A stretch of DNA of 64,000 nucleotides from Desulfovibrionaceae bacterium. GTDB taxonomy: Bacteria > Desulfobacterota > Desulfovibrionia > Desulfovibrionales > Desulfovibrionaceae. Positions 16,690 to 26,682 of this stretch are shown here, piece after piece. Under the pieces are notes generated by a model that was not told the origin of the DNA, searched no databases, and saw nothing but the letters and a program-made list of their open reading frames with translations. Position numbers and translations under genes: made by a program. The stretch is taken from assembly GCA_028689675.1 (NCBI GenBank), contig JAQVCS010000011.1, forward strand, positions 26,411-90,410, given 5' to 3'. Each line of letters begins with the position of its first letter. The first letter of the stretch is position 1.

Positions 16690-17577
16690 TTAGGAGCCCT
16701 GCATAACGGTATTAACGCAGGCAAGGGCGTTTAGGGTGCGCGGAAAGCCTATGTACGGGAGCATCTGCGCCAGCGCGTCAATTAAATTCTGTTTGCTGTT
16801 GCCCATATTCGCATTGCCCTGAACATGCGCTTTGACCTGCGCCTCGCAGCCGCCGAGAGCACTGGTAATGGCAAAGGTAAGCAGTTCACGGGTTTTCAAA
16901 TCAAGCCCCTTGCGCGTATAGATATCCCCAAAGCAGAAGGCGGAAAGGTGGTTCACTATAATGTCCTTCTGCCCTTCGGGAGCGGATGCGTGCATCTTGT
17001 CGATGATGTCGCCGAAAATGGCCTTCTGAACAGCCAGCCCGCTCTTGAAGCGGCTGGCCTCTGTCACTGTGGCCTGACTTTCCACAGGCAGGGAGATGCC
17101 TTTTTCGATAAAAGCCTCATTGGCCAGACGCACTGCGCTTTCCGTCTTGGGGAAGCCGATGTACGGCGCGCACTGGTACAGGGATTCCTTGATTTCCACT
17201 GGGCTGACCCCGACGCGCAGTGCCGCCTCTGTGTACGTCTTGAGGTCATCCAAGGTATGGCTCGTGGCAAGCGTCACCAGCGTGATGAGCATCCGTTGCC
17301 TATCGTCCAGCGTTCCGCGATCCACGATTTCGCCATACACAAGGCGGTCGCGCATGGCGGCGAAATCGGGATCGGTTTTCGCAAGAGCGTTGGGCGTATT
17401 TCCCAAGAATTTTTGTCTGTTCTTTTCCATTGCAGGAGATCTGTCCATAGCCTGAACTCCGTTGTTGTGTTCGGATTGTGCCGCCAATGCTGAGGCTGCA
17501 TTTCCCATTAGGAAAAGCACCGTTAAAACGGCAAGAGAAAAAATCTGAACGTATGATAAGCCTGTGTCTGCCGCCAT
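16690..17577 (-). CDS. Exported two-domain carboxymuconolactone decarboxylase-like protein
   Basis: A 295-residue protein with a signal peptide (cleavage near ALAA) and two AhpD/CMD-like domains. The first has TLATSHTLDDLKTYTEAALR and APYIGFPKTESAVRLANEA; the second has FCFGDIYTRKGLDLKTRELL and LPYIGFPRTLNALACVNTV. The CxxC motif of AhpD peroxidases is absent (a lone Cys in each half), so peroxidase activity is doubtful. The start at 17577 has a strong GAGGAGG; upstream in-frame starts do not. It is the first gene of the redox cluster. Confidence 0.85.
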   Translation of the reverse strand: MAADTGLSYVQIFSLAVLTVLFLMGNAASALAAQSEHNNGVQAMDRSPAMEKNRQKFLGNTPNALAKTDPDFAAMRDRLVYGEIVDRGTLDDRQRMLITLVTLATSHTLDDLKTYTEAALRVGVSPVEIKESLYQCAPYIGFPKTESAVRLANEAFIEKGISLPVESQATVTEASRFKSGLAVQKAIFGDIIDKMHASAPEGQKDIIVNHLSAFCFGDIYTRKGLDLKTRELLTFAITSALGGCEAQVKAHVQGNANMGNSKQNLIDALAQMLPYIGFPRTLNALACVNTVMQGS

Positions 17578-18437
17578 GCAGCACCTCCTCGTTTGTGAAA
17601 AGTCCTTTTTCGTTTTGGCAATGCTGATGCCTTCTTTTTGCCTAAAAAATACATGCGTATTCTCCATGGGCGAAACGGGGAACGACGAAAGTGTATGAGG
17701 GGAGAATAAACTGGACATGCCGTGGATGACAGGCATGTTTCTCGCAATTTATTGCCCAAAAATTTCAGAGGGCTTACCAGCGAAGGGTGTTATGGTAGTT
17801 TTTCCCAAAGCAGTGTTTGCATTACACCAGATAGTGCAGCAACGGGGGCTGCCAATGGTGCCAGAGGCGACAGCAGGCTATTACCCATTTCATTGAGGAT
17901 GTATTGCTTTATTGAATTAATAGAATAATCTTCCAACAGTTTTTATAACGCGCGCTTAAATATAAACCTTTTTTACAGAGAATAAGAGGGTATCTCGCGA
18001 ACGGGCAGTGCAAGCATCGTCCCCCTCATAGTGCCTTTCTGGTTTTTAGGAAAATTTCTATGCCACGAGAGCAGATTACCGTTCACTAATCAAAATAAAA
18101 TCAAAACTCTTTGTAATAATTATAGATTATGATTATTGATATACTGATTATGATATTCATATTCAATTAAGCATGAAGGTTTTATGCTCTATCATAAAAA
18201 ATATTACGCAGGCTATTTTACTTATTTTCATAGCATTCTGATATAAAAATGTGATCGTAATAAGAATTAATCTTGTCCTCGCCCTAATAATCTTTTATTC
18301 AAAAGGGAAGGGGGCGTTCGCTCTCAAGCAATTCTTGCATGCTGGGCATGCGTTTTTCTGGAAAATGGTGCTGTCTGTTAAAAATACTATGGCTACGCTG
18401 CAAGGGTTTACTTTCTTGTTGAATGAAGGAGAGGGGA
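17578..18437. other. Gene-free divergent regulatory region, AT-rich
   Basis: About 860 bases between divergently transcribed genes. The segment 18125-18158 consists of reiterated GATTAT/GATATTC-like units that resemble overlapping Fur-type sites, but the match is loose. I see no c-di-GMP riboswitch consensus ahead of the EAL gene and no credible open frame. Confidence 0.4.
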
Positions 18438-20546
18438 ATGCCTAGTCTACGATCCTGCTTGGAAAAAGTTGAACATGCTCCCGCAGTTCTGGCAATTAAA
18501 AGCGGGTTGATTTCTATTTTTCCTGTGCTGATTATTGGAGCGGCAGCACTTGTTTCCAGAAATTTCCCCATTTCCTGCTATCAGCAATGTATCGAAACAG
18601 CCCTGTCGGGAAAGCTGGTTGAGTTTTTTGATTTTATCTATAATGCCACCTTTGGAATGCTGGCCGTCTATCTGACCTATACCATCAGCTACCAATATGT
18701 GCGGCAATATGATTACAACCGCGCCTCGCTGGCATCTCCCCTAACATCGCTTATTTGTTTTTCCATATTAAGTGGGGTAAAAATAAACACCGTCACTTGG
18801 GATGCGCTTGGGGTAAAGGGTGTTTTTATTGCTATTATTTCTGCCTTGCTTGCAACAAGAATGCAAATGATGCTTACATCTTTTTTTGAAAAGCGGATAC
18901 GGCGGTATAATGAAGGCAGTGATGTAGAATTCAACTATAGCGTATTTATGATTTTGCCAACGGTAATAGTTGTTTTTTCTTTTGGTTTATTTAATCTTAT
19001 CATTACAAGCGTATTTCATACCTCTAGTGTTTACGAACTGTTTGTTAGCACAGCCAATGCCATAGTCATTCCCTTGGGAAGGTCTTTTGCTTCGGGGCTG
19101 CTCATGGTTTTGGGCTCTAGCCTGCTCTGGTTTTTTGGCATTCATGGGAGCAATGTGCTGGAAGCCGTGACAGAGCAATTATTTACCCCAGCCATTGCAA
19201 TAAATATGGAACTGGTTGCCCTTGGGCAGGCACCAACAGAAATTTTTACAAAGCAGTTTTTTGATGTTTTTATTCTGATGGGCGGCTGTGGAACGGCACT
19301 GTGCCTGCTGATTGCGCTTGCTTTGTTCAGCAAACAAAAGAGAAATATGAGGCTTGCCAAGTTGGCAATAATCCCCCTCCTTTTCAATGTTAATGAGCTT
19401 TTAATTTTCGGCTACCCAGTAATCTTCAATATTGTCCTTTTCATTCCATTTATGCTCACGCCATTGGTCTCATTTTTAATAACTTACAGTGCGATGAGTC
19501 TGGGCTGGGTTCCCCTTACCGCGGCAGAAGTAAACTGGACAACTCCTGTGCTGCTCAGCGGCTATATGGTAACAGGCTCCATTGCTGGGGTTTTTCTGCA
19601 ACTTTTTACTATAGGTATAGGCGTACTCATTTATCGGCCATTTGTGAAAATATATGATGCTAAAAGCGAAGTAGCTTCTAAGCGGCTGATTACAGAACTG
19701 GTTGATATGAAAAAAATGAGCGAAGAAACCCTGACCCCTGTTGTGCTGACTGGCCTGAACGATAAGCATGGAACATTGGCGCGCTCTTTGGCTTCTGATT
19801 TGAAATTTGCACTATCAAGGCAGGATTTGCAGCTCTATTATCAGCCACAGTATGACAATCACGGGAAATGTGTTGGGGCAGAATCGCTGCTGCGCTGGAA
19901 CCACCCCATTTTTGGGATGATGTACCCGCCACTGGTTATTGAAATTGCTCGTGAAAGTAAAATGCTGACAGCGCTGGAAACGTATGTTTTTATACATGCA
20001 GTAAAGGATGCAAAAATTGTGCGCGAAGAAACCAGATTTGACGGTGAAATCAGCGTAAATATTTCAGCCGCAACGCTGCAAACGCCAAAGTATCAGTTGC
20101 TTTTGAAACGATTTATTGAAAGTGATTATGTGGGGCAGGATGAAATTTGCCTTGAAATTACAGAGCAGACGGCTTTGCGCTCTGGCGGGAATACGACAGA
20201 TTGTTTAAACGCTGTTAAAAACCTTGGCTACCGTTTGGCAATTGATGATTTTTCTATGGGGCATACTTCTCTTGCCTATTTGCAGGAAAATTATTTTGAT
20301 GTTGTCAAGCTGGATGGGGCGCTGGTTACAGATATGATGAAGAATTCCCGAAGCTATGATATTGTAAAAACAATTACCGCACTTTCAAAAACACTTGGCT
20401 TTAGTGTGATTGCCGAATATGTGGAAACAAAAGAGCAAGTTGCCATGCTGGAAGCTGTGGGGTGCTTCCATTATCAGGGTTATTTATTCAGCAAAGCCAT
20501 AGAACGTGACGCATTGATAGAAAAGCTGCTTTCAGAAAAAATATAG
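18438..20546 (+). CDS. PTS EIIC-like membrane domain fused to an EAL phosphodiesterase
   Basis: A 702-residue protein. Residues about 1-420 form a polytopic EIIC domain of the cellobiose/lactose PTS type (FFGIHGSNVLEAVTEQL, PLLFNVNELLIFGYPVIFN). Residues about 455-700 are an EAL domain. The motif reads GAESLLRWNHP, so ESL replaces EAL, but the other metal and catalytic positions are kept: VNISAATL, EITEQTAL, AIDDFSMGHTSL, VVKLDG, AEYVET and HYQGYLFSKA. It probably degrades c-di-GMP in response to a sugar-like ligand or PTS state. The start has GGAGAGGGG. No EIIA/EIIB genes are near. The fusion type is known from databases in general terms but its ligand is not. Confidence 0.88.
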   Translation: MPSLRSCLEKVEHAPAVLAIKSGLISIFPVLIIGAAALVSRNFPISCYQQCIETALSGKLVEFFDFIYNATFGMLAVYLTYTISYQYVRQYDYNRASLASPLTSLICFSILSGVKINTVTWDALGVKGVFIAIISALLATRMQMMLTSFFEKRIRRYNEGSDVEFNYSVFMILPTVIVVFSFGLFNLIITSVFHTSSVYELFVSTANAIVIPLGRSFASGLLMVLGSSLLWFFGIHGSNVLEAVTEQLFTPAIAINMELVALGQAPTEIFTKQFFDVFILMGGCGTALCLLIALALFSKQKRNMRLAKLAIIPLLFNVNELLIFGYPVIFNIVLFIPFMLTPLVSFLITYSAMSLGWVPLTAAEVNWTTPVLLSGYMVTGSIAGVFLQLFTIGIGVLIYRPFVKIYDAKSEVASKRLITELVDMKKMSEETLTPVVLTGLNDKHGTLARSLASDLKFALSRQDLQLYYQPQYDNHGKCVGAESLLRWNHPIFGMMYPPLVIEIARESKMLTALETYVFIHAVKDAKIVREETRFDGEISVNISAATLQTPKYQLLLKRFIESDYVGQDEICLEITEQTALRSGGNTTDCLNAVKNLGYRLAIDDFSMGHTSLAYLQENYFDVVKLDGALVTDMMKNSRSYDIVKTITALSKTLGFSVIAEYVETKEQVAMLEAVGCFHYQGYLFSKAIERDALIEKLLSEKI

Positions 20547-20658
20547 AGCTGCATCTGGGCTATGTCCTTTTCCTGTATCTACCGCTTCACATATTCTGAA
20601 TAGCCAGCAGAAAAAACAGAGGCTTTTGTTTGGTGTGCATGTAGAGCAATGGTTTAAA

Positions 20659-20709
20659 AAAATTGGCCAGCTTTTTCTTGTGGAATACAAGGTAAAGTTG
20701 GCCAATTTT
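20659..20709. terminator. Long hairpin terminator between convergent genes
   Basis: AAAATTGGCCA and TGGCCAATTTT enclose further pairing (CTTT/AAAG and CTTGT/ACAAG) around a 5-base loop. It works on paper in both directions between the EAL gene and the secreted protein gene. Confidence 0.75.
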
Positions 20710-20772
20710 GTATAGCGGGGGCAGGGCAGTACAACACATGTCAGAGAATGTCGCACCTGTGCAGCGCAGCCC

Positions 20773-21441
20773 TTACCTGCCCACGGTCTTTAATGAGAGA
20801 ATAGCCCACGTCTTTTTTCCGTTTACATTCTGCGCTTTGGCCAGCGCTTCAAACGTGCCCGAGCGTTCTGTTTTGTTTTCTGCATTGTACAGATAACCAG
20901 TCATGCGTACTGTGCCATCGGCTTGTTTAACAACCTTTTCCACCTGAGCAAGATAGGCTACTTCACCGTCTGCGCCCTCAAAATGATAGGCTTTGCCGTC
21001 AAAATAATAGGGCATAGGGGGGGCGGGCACGCTTTGATGCTGTACAGGAAGGTCAAAATATTTTTTCACGCTTTCTGCAACATAGTTTGCTTTGATGCGT
21101 AATGATCCATGTGGGCAGCCTTCTGTGCACTGTGTGATTCTGCTTGAAAAATTGTTATGATAATTATGCCAAATACCAAAATGAATAAGCTTGGGCAGGG
21201 CACTGGTAGCGCCTAGGTGCAGCCCCTCCCCACCATCTTTCTGGACATCAAAGTTCATAAAGCCCAGCTCTGTGAAATTACTCAAAAAGACGCTCATTTT
21301 TTTGAGCTCTTGCGCGCTGGGCGTATAGGCTGTTTCTTGCGCTGCAAAAGCAGGTGAGGACATAAGCAGCAGGGCGGCCGCCAGCGCGAGAAAAATTTTT
21401 TCGATATTTTGAAAAAAAGAAGCATTCCAAAAATAAGCCAT
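20773..21441 (-). CDS. Secreted protein of unknown function
   Basis: A 222-residue protein with an N-terminal signal peptide (hydrophobic core LALAAALLLM, cleavage near AFAA). I do not recognise the family. Two cysteines lie close together (TQCTEGCPHGSLRIKANYV) and a C-terminal region rich in beta-prone residues follows. The start ATG 21441 has AAGGAG nine bases upstream. It stands alone, convergent with the EAL gene. Probably periplasmic. Confidence 0.7.
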   Translation of the reverse strand: MAYFWNASFFQNIEKIFLALAAALLLMSSPAFAAQETAYTPSAQELKKMSVFLSNFTELGFMNFDVQKDGGEGLHLGATSALPKLIHFGIWHNYHNNFSSRITQCTEGCPHGSLRIKANYVAESVKKYFDLPVQHQSVPAPPMPYYFDGKAYHFEGADGEVAYLAQVEKVVKQADGTVRMTGYLYNAENKTERSGTFEALAKAQNVNGKKTWAILSLKTVGR

Positions 21442-21956
21442 AGTTGTCTTCTCCTTTTGTGGGGGCGCTGTGTCCACAGGCGTCGCCCACGATAAGAGCT
21501 TAGGATGTTTTTAGGCTGGTTACAAAAAAACACGGGGCGTGGGGAAGAGGCCAAAATGCCTGCGATATTCCACACCCTAGCCAGAAACACCTCCACAGGT
21601 ATAAGGCAAACTCCGTGGCGAAGTACCTTCTGGCGAGCTCCTACAGCTGTGTAGAATAAGCAGGAGTCACAAAAGAGCCTATATTGGAATAATGTATACC
21701 AGCATAAAAGAAATTTTTAGATGAATACCACTATGCTGTCAAGGTAAGCCCCTCGCATTTAGTATAACATATTGTTTTATTTATTATAATGTTTTTATTG
21801 TTGTGTTCTTTTCCTATGGCTAGTGTGGCGAGCGTGGCGCAGGCCGCAGCAGTGCTCTGGCACTGCCTTAACTAAAGGCATATGTGCCATAATTTTGCTG
21901 CACTGCATAAACCTTGGGCAGGGTGCTTATGCTGTCACTATAAAAATCGCACAACC
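21442..21956. other. Gene-free region upstream of the cas operon
   Basis: About 515 bases with no frame that has a ribosome binding site or familiar product. It contains the promoter region of the secreted protein gene and AT-rich DNA at 21700-21800. Confidence 0.4.
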
Positions 21957-21985
21957 TTGCCAAGATTATGGCTAAAGGCTATGCT
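21957..21985 (+). promoter_or_regulatory. Candidate promoter of the cas operon
   Basis: TTGCCA (21957-21962), a 17-base spacer and TATGCT (21980-21985), about 130 bases before cas3. Confidence 0.5.
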
Positions 21986-22118
21986 TTTCTATAGAAGAAC
22001 GCTTTTACCAAAGAACGAATGCTCTGTGCCTTGCAGCAGGAGCTTGGTGCTCAGGTGCCTGCCTTATGGTGGGCATAGCAACAACATCCTAAGGCCATGA
22101 TGGCTGTACAGGAGAACT

Positions 22119-24644
22119 ATGAAATGCCCCCCGCCGCCAAAGTCAGAGCAGCCCACTGAGGCTTTGGCGTTCAATCAATGCCTTGCCAAAACGCGCATGG
22201 CTCCAGATGGCTCATTGTGTGCTGGCAGGACGGTGGAAGAACATTGCCGCATTGTTGGTGCTGTTGCCCAAGCATTGCTGGCACAAGCACCCCCCTGCCT
22301 AAGAGCGCTGTTTCCTGAAGGCAGCGACTTACCTGCTCGCGTGCACGATATAGGCAAAGTGTGCCCCACATTTCAGGCAAAAATTTACCGTGCTGCTGGT
22401 TTACCTGTGGCAGACGAGCCTGCACTGCGGCATTGCGATCCAACTTTAGAAAAACAGTGGGGCGGCCATGCCGCAATAAGTTATGCAGAGCTACATGCCG
22501 AAGACGGTGCAGCCTGTATAGATAGCATAGTAGGGCAGCATCATGGTTTTTCGCCCCCATGCTATCCAGCCAATGGGGAAATTTTTGGTGGCGAAGCTTG
22601 GCATGCACAGCGCCAGCAAGTATTGCGCCTATTGCGCCCCAGCAATGAGGCATGGCCAGTTATCAGCTCAGTGGTGCAAGAAAAATTGCTTGCCGGGCTT
22701 ACCATAGTGGCAGACTGGATAGGCTCGGGAGAGCGCTTTGATGTGCCGGCCACGCCGTGGCAGCCCTGTGTGCCCAAGGCCATTGCGGCCGCTGGTTTTT
22801 GCCCTGTGCACATTAAGCAAGGGTTGACTTTTGAAGAAATTTTCCCTTTCTCGCCTCTGGCGGCACAGCAGCGCTTTTATGAGGCTGTTACAGAGTCTGG
22901 TGTGTATATTTTTGAAGCCCCTATGGGCATGGGCAAGACAGAAGCTGCTTTGTATGCCGCCTATTGTATGTTGGCAAGCGGCAAAAGCAGCGGCATTTAC
23001 TTTGCCCTGCCCACACAGCTTACGTCAAACCTTATCCACACAAGACTTGAAGCGTTCCTTGAAAAAATTCTTGTTCCCGGAGAGAGTCACAAGGCTTTGC
23101 TGCTGCACGGCAAGGCATGGCTTACGCGCTTTTTGCAGCAGGAAATGGGGGAAGACGCCGCCCCGCAGGGGGCATGGTTTCATAATAGCAAAAGGGGCAT
23201 TCTTGCGCCCTTTGCCGTGGGTACTGTTGACCAAGCTTTGATGGCGGCAATGCATGTGCGGCACAGCGCGGTGCGGCTTTTTGGGCTGGCAGGCAAAACC
23301 GTTATTTTGGATGAAGTGCACAGCTATGATGCCTATACAGGTACTTTGCTGGATGCGCTGGTGGCCTTGTTACGCCAATGCGGCTGCACTGTGCTGATTT
23401 TAAGCGCCACGCTTACAGCCCAGCGCAGGGCTGCATTTACAGGGCATGCCGCGCCCAGCAAGGCCTACCCCTTGGTGAGCCTGTGCCATACTGCTTTTGC
23501 AGAAATTCCCTGCCCCATCCCGCAGGCACAGCATATTGTGCTGGTGCACAGCAAGCCCGAAAGCGCTGTGGAAGAAGCCCTGTGCCGCGCAGAACAGGGG
23601 CAGCAGGTGCTGTGGATTGAAAACACAGTTGCCGAAGCACAGGCTGCTTATGCGCTTTTTTCTGCCCGTGCTTCTGGGCTGGAGGCTGTGGCGGTGGGCT
23701 TGGTGCATTCGCGCTTCAGCCCAGCAGACAGGGCGCATAATGAAGTCCTGTGGACGGGGCATTTTGGTAAAAATTCCCACACAAGACAAGAGAGCGGGCG
23801 CATTCTTGTGGGCACGCAGGTGCTTGAGCAGTCATTAGATATTGATGCCGATTTTCTTGTCAGCCAGTTTTGCCCTACCGATATGCTACTCCAGCGCTTA
23901 GGACGTTTGTGGCGTCACGCGGCAACGCCGCGCCCGTCTTCTGCCCGCCGCGAAGCATGGCTTATTCATCCGCCGCTGCCCCAAGCCCTTGCTGCCCCTA
24001 GGTCTGCTTTTGGCTCTTCTGGGCATGTGTATGCGCCCTATGTTTTATGCCGCAGCCTTGAGCTGTGGGCAGAAAGGCAGCAGGTAACGCTGCCTACAGA
24101 TATTCGCCCTCTTGTAGAAGCTACCTATGCTGTGCGCGAGGAAAAAGAGCCCGCACTGGCAGCCGCACTGCGCGATGTGGAAAAAGAGCGCGATGCGCTG
24201 CGCAGCATGGCTGTGCGCGGCATTGCCACCCAAGGCTCTGTCTTGCAAGAGGCAACAGCCTTTACACGCATTAAACAAAGGCCAGAGGTGGACGTGCTTT
24301 TGCTGCGCTCGTTGAACAGGCAAACGGGCATGGCCGTGCTTTGTGATGGTTCAGAAATTAACCTGATCCGAAAACCCTCTACCACATGGCGGCAAAGACA
24401 AGAAAATGCCATGCGCCTTAGCATGAACAGCGTGCATGTCCCTGAATATATAGCGCCTAAAGCCTGTGCAGAATCCATACTGCGCCAATGGTTTGCGCCT
24501 TGGGTGCATTGTTTTGATGCCCAGACACAAGAAAATGTGCTGCGCGTATGCCTTGTTTTAGAAAGTACAGCATTGTGCAGCTTAGACGGAACGATGGTAA
24601 GCAAGTATAGCTATAGAAAGGATTATGGCTACAGAGCAGAATAA
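22119..24644 (+). CDS. cas3: CRISPR-associated helicase-nuclease Cas3 (type I-E)
   Basis: An 841-residue fusion of HD nuclease and superfamily 2 helicase that degrades DNA marked by Cascade. HD motif ARVHDIGK is near residue 77, followed by GGHAAISYAE and VGQHHGF. Walker A is APMGMGKTEAAL near residue 268, the DEVH box is VILDEVHSYD near residue 397, motif III is ILSATLT, and GTQVLEQSLDIDAD with LLQRLGRLWRH complete motifs V-VI. All key residues are present, so it should be active. The start has CAGGAG. It leads the operon, three bases ahead of the next frame. Confidence 0.95.
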   Translation: MKCPPPPKSEQPTEALAFNQCLAKTRMAPDGSLCAGRTVEEHCRIVGAVAQALLAQAPPCLRALFPEGSDLPARVHDIGKVCPTFQAKIYRAAGLPVADEPALRHCDPTLEKQWGGHAAISYAELHAEDGAACIDSIVGQHHGFSPPCYPANGEIFGGEAWHAQRQQVLRLLRPSNEAWPVISSVVQEKLLAGLTIVADWIGSGERFDVPATPWQPCVPKAIAAAGFCPVHIKQGLTFEEIFPFSPLAAQQRFYEAVTESGVYIFEAPMGMGKTEAALYAAYCMLASGKSSGIYFALPTQLTSNLIHTRLEAFLEKILVPGESHKALLLHGKAWLTRFLQQEMGEDAAPQGAWFHNSKRGILAPFAVGTVDQALMAAMHVRHSAVRLFGLAGKTVILDEVHSYDAYTGTLLDALVALLRQCGCTVLILSATLTAQRRAAFTGHAAPSKAYPLVSLCHTAFAEIPCPIPQAQHIVLVHSKPESAVEEALCRAEQGQQVLWIENTVAEAQAAYALFSARASGLEAVAVGLVHSRFSPADRAHNEVLWTGHFGKNSHTRQESGRILVGTQVLEQSLDIDADFLVSQFCPTDMLLQRLGRLWRHAATPRPSSARREAWLIHPPLPQALAAPRSAFGSSGHVYAPYVLCRSLELWAERQQVTLPTDIRPLVEATYAVREEKEPALAAALRDVEKERDALRSMAVRGIATQGSVLQEATAFTRIKQRPEVDVLLLRSLNRQTGMAVLCDGSEINLIRKPSTTWRQRQENAMRLSMNSVHVPEYIAPKACAESILRQWFAPWVHCFDAQTQENVLRVCLVLESTALCSLDGTMVSKYSYRKDYGYRAE

Positions 24645-24668
24645 ATAGTGAGCCAAGGGGGCATGAGC

Positions 24669-26138
24669 ATGGAGAACAGGTTTACTCTTATTGATGAGCC
24701 ATGGATACCCGTTGCGGATGTGGGGCTAGTGAGCCTGAAGGACATTTTTTCGCGTACCGATTTGTACACACTGGGTGGTACGCCTTTGCAAAAAATTGCC
24801 CTAATGAAGCTCTTGCTTGCCATTGCGCAGGCCGCGCATAGCCCAGAAAATACCAGAGAATGGGTACAGGGCGGTGTGCAGGCTATGGCACAGGCCAGCC
24901 TGCGCTATCTTGAGCAATGGTATGACCGTTTTTGGCTGTATGGGGAAAAACCCTTTTTGCAAATGCCAGCGGTGCATAAGGCAAAATTGCAAAGCTATGG
25001 GGCACTTATGCCTGAAATAGCCAGCGGCAACACCACGGTGCTTACGCAAATAAGCAGGGCAAAGCCTTTGTCGGATGCAGAAAAAGCCCTGTTGCTGCTG
25101 GTAAATATGAGCTGCTGTTTTAGTGGCAAAAAAACAGATAAGAATATTGTGCTTTCGCCAGGTGTTGAGAAAAAAAGTGCCAAGGCAGGGCCTGCGCTGT
25201 GCAGCCTTGGTTTGCTGCATTCTTTTTTAACAGGTGAAAACATTATGCACAGCCTGTGGCTGAATATGCTCACGCAAGACATGTTTGGTGAAAAAAGCAT
25301 ATACCCAACCTTGGGCACAGCCCCGTGGGAAAGTATGCCGCAGGGGGAAAATTGCCCCGTGGCGCAGGCTTTACGGCATAGCCTGATGGGGCGCTTGGTG
25401 CCCCTTGCCCGTTTTTGCCTTTTGCATGAAGAAGGGGTGCACTTTGTGGAGGGCATACAGCATCCCGATTATTTACAGGGTGTTGTCGACCCCTCGGTAA
25501 GCGAAGATCGTTCCGCTACAAAGCCTAAAATGCTCTGGGCAGACCCAGAAAAACGCCCTTGGCGCGAGCTGACAGCCTTGCTCAGTTTTTTACAGGCTGA
25601 AGGGAAGCAAAAGGTGCATTGCCTGCATATTTCAGAGGGTATTCCGCGCCTTACAGAAACCAAGGTGACACACTTTGGCATTTGGTGCGGTGGCATCAGA
25701 CTAAGCAGCAATGCAGGGGAACAGTACCTTTCTGGTATGGATGACAGTGTGCAATCAGAGCTGCATTTTGAAACGCAGTATGTCAGCACCCCGTGGTATA
25801 TGGCCTTAAAAGATGCAATGCAACGCTTGGAAGGTGTTTCAAAGGTATTGTATGGTGCTGTTCTTGGCTATTATAAAGCTCTAAAAGTTGCTCAGGCTGA
25901 AGATTATGCTAAAAAGGCAACTTCTCTTTTTTGGCAGGCGGCGGAACAGTCTTTTTCTGCGCTGTCCATAGCCTGCTACCCCGAAAACCAAGCACAGCGT
26001 CACTCCGTGGTAAAAAGCATAGCCGCAAAGGCACATACAGCCTATGCCGCCTTGTGCCCGCAGGGTACGGCACGGCAATTACAGGCATGGGTGGAACATC
26101 GCCCCAAGCTGGGTAAGATTTTAGCAACAAAATCATAA
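24669..26138 (+). CDS. cse1: Cascade large subunit Cse1/Cas8e
   Basis: A 489-residue Cse1 (CasA) protein, which recognises the PAM and recruits Cas3. The N-terminus FTLIDEPWIPVADVG and the segment LLLVNMSCCFSGKKTDKN match the family. The start is placed at ATG 24669, seven bases after AGGGGG; ATG 24663 and GTG 24648 are in-frame alternatives. Length is normal (about 500). Confidence 0.93.
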   Translation: MENRFTLIDEPWIPVADVGLVSLKDIFSRTDLYTLGGTPLQKIALMKLLLAIAQAAHSPENTREWVQGGVQAMAQASLRYLEQWYDRFWLYGEKPFLQMPAVHKAKLQSYGALMPEIASGNTTVLTQISRAKPLSDAEKALLLLVNMSCCFSGKKTDKNIVLSPGVEKKSAKAGPALCSLGLLHSFLTGENIMHSLWLNMLTQDMFGEKSIYPTLGTAPWESMPQGENCPVAQALRHSLMGRLVPLARFCLLHEEGVHFVEGIQHPDYLQGVVDPSVSEDRSATKPKMLWADPEKRPWRELTALLSFLQAEGKQKVHCLHISEGIPRLTETKVTHFGIWCGGIRLSSNAGEQYLSGMDDSVQSELHFETQYVSTPWYMALKDAMQRLEGVSKVLYGAVLGYYKALKVAQAEDYAKKATSLFWQAAEQSFSALSIACYPENQAQRHSVVKSIAAKAHTAYAALCPQGTARQLQAWVEHRPKLGKILATKS

Positions 26139-26150
26139 GGATGGAATGGT

Positions 26151-26678
26151 ATGGAAGAAGTCATACGCCAGCCAGACAAAGCAGAGCGTTTTGTGCAGAC
26201 CATAATACGCCATTGCGCCACCAATACTGGCTTTGCAGCACGCCTGAGGCGAGCAGATAACCCTGATACCGAATATCATAGCTGGGAGCTATTAGTAAAA
26301 TTGGGTATCAACCTTGATAAGGATTGGGAGCGTCTTCCTTGCGCGCTTATTGCAGCGGCTGTTGCCCGTGCTCAGCTTTCGAGCGATGGCAGTGCAGGGC
26401 TTGGCAGGGCATTGCGCAGTTGTTTTAGCGAGGATGAGCAGGGCAGCCTGCGCTTGCGGCGTCTGCTGGCCTGTGAACGCCTTGACGAGCTATGCCGTGT
26501 GCTGCGCCCTATGCTGCGGCTTATTGAGTCTAAGCATACACAACCTTTGTGTTATGGCCGCCTGCTGGGTGAGCTGATGAGCTTTGCTTACAGGGCGCAA
26601 AGAGTAAAACTGGGCTGGGCGCAGGATTTTTATTTGCAAAAGCAAGAAGGCCTTGCATGCGAAGAGCAGGAGGGCTGA
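26151..26678 (+). CDS. cse2: Cascade small subunit Cse2/Cas11
   Basis: A 175-residue Cse2 (CasB) protein. Helical, Arg-rich sequence with ATNTGFAARLRRADNPDTEYHSWELL near the start (an Arg patch for nucleic acid contact) and a typical C-terminus. Identity rests on those features and its position between cse1 and the other Cascade genes. Confidence 0.88.
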   Translation: MEEVIRQPDKAERFVQTIIRHCATNTGFAARLRRADNPDTEYHSWELLVKLGINLDKDWERLPCALIAAAVARAQLSSDGSAGLGRALRSCFSEDEQGSLRLRRLLACERLDELCRVLRPMLRLIESKHTQPLCYGRLLGELMSFAYRAQRVKLGWAQDFYLQKQEGLACEEQEG

Positions 26679-26682
26679 TACC

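Noticed and set aside
17578..18437. c-di-GMP riboswitch ahead of the EAL gene
   Set aside because: I looked for GEMM consensus elements and found none.
21882..22100. Short frame directly upstream of cas3
   Set aside because: It overlaps the probable cas promoter, has no ribosome binding site and no recognisable similarity.
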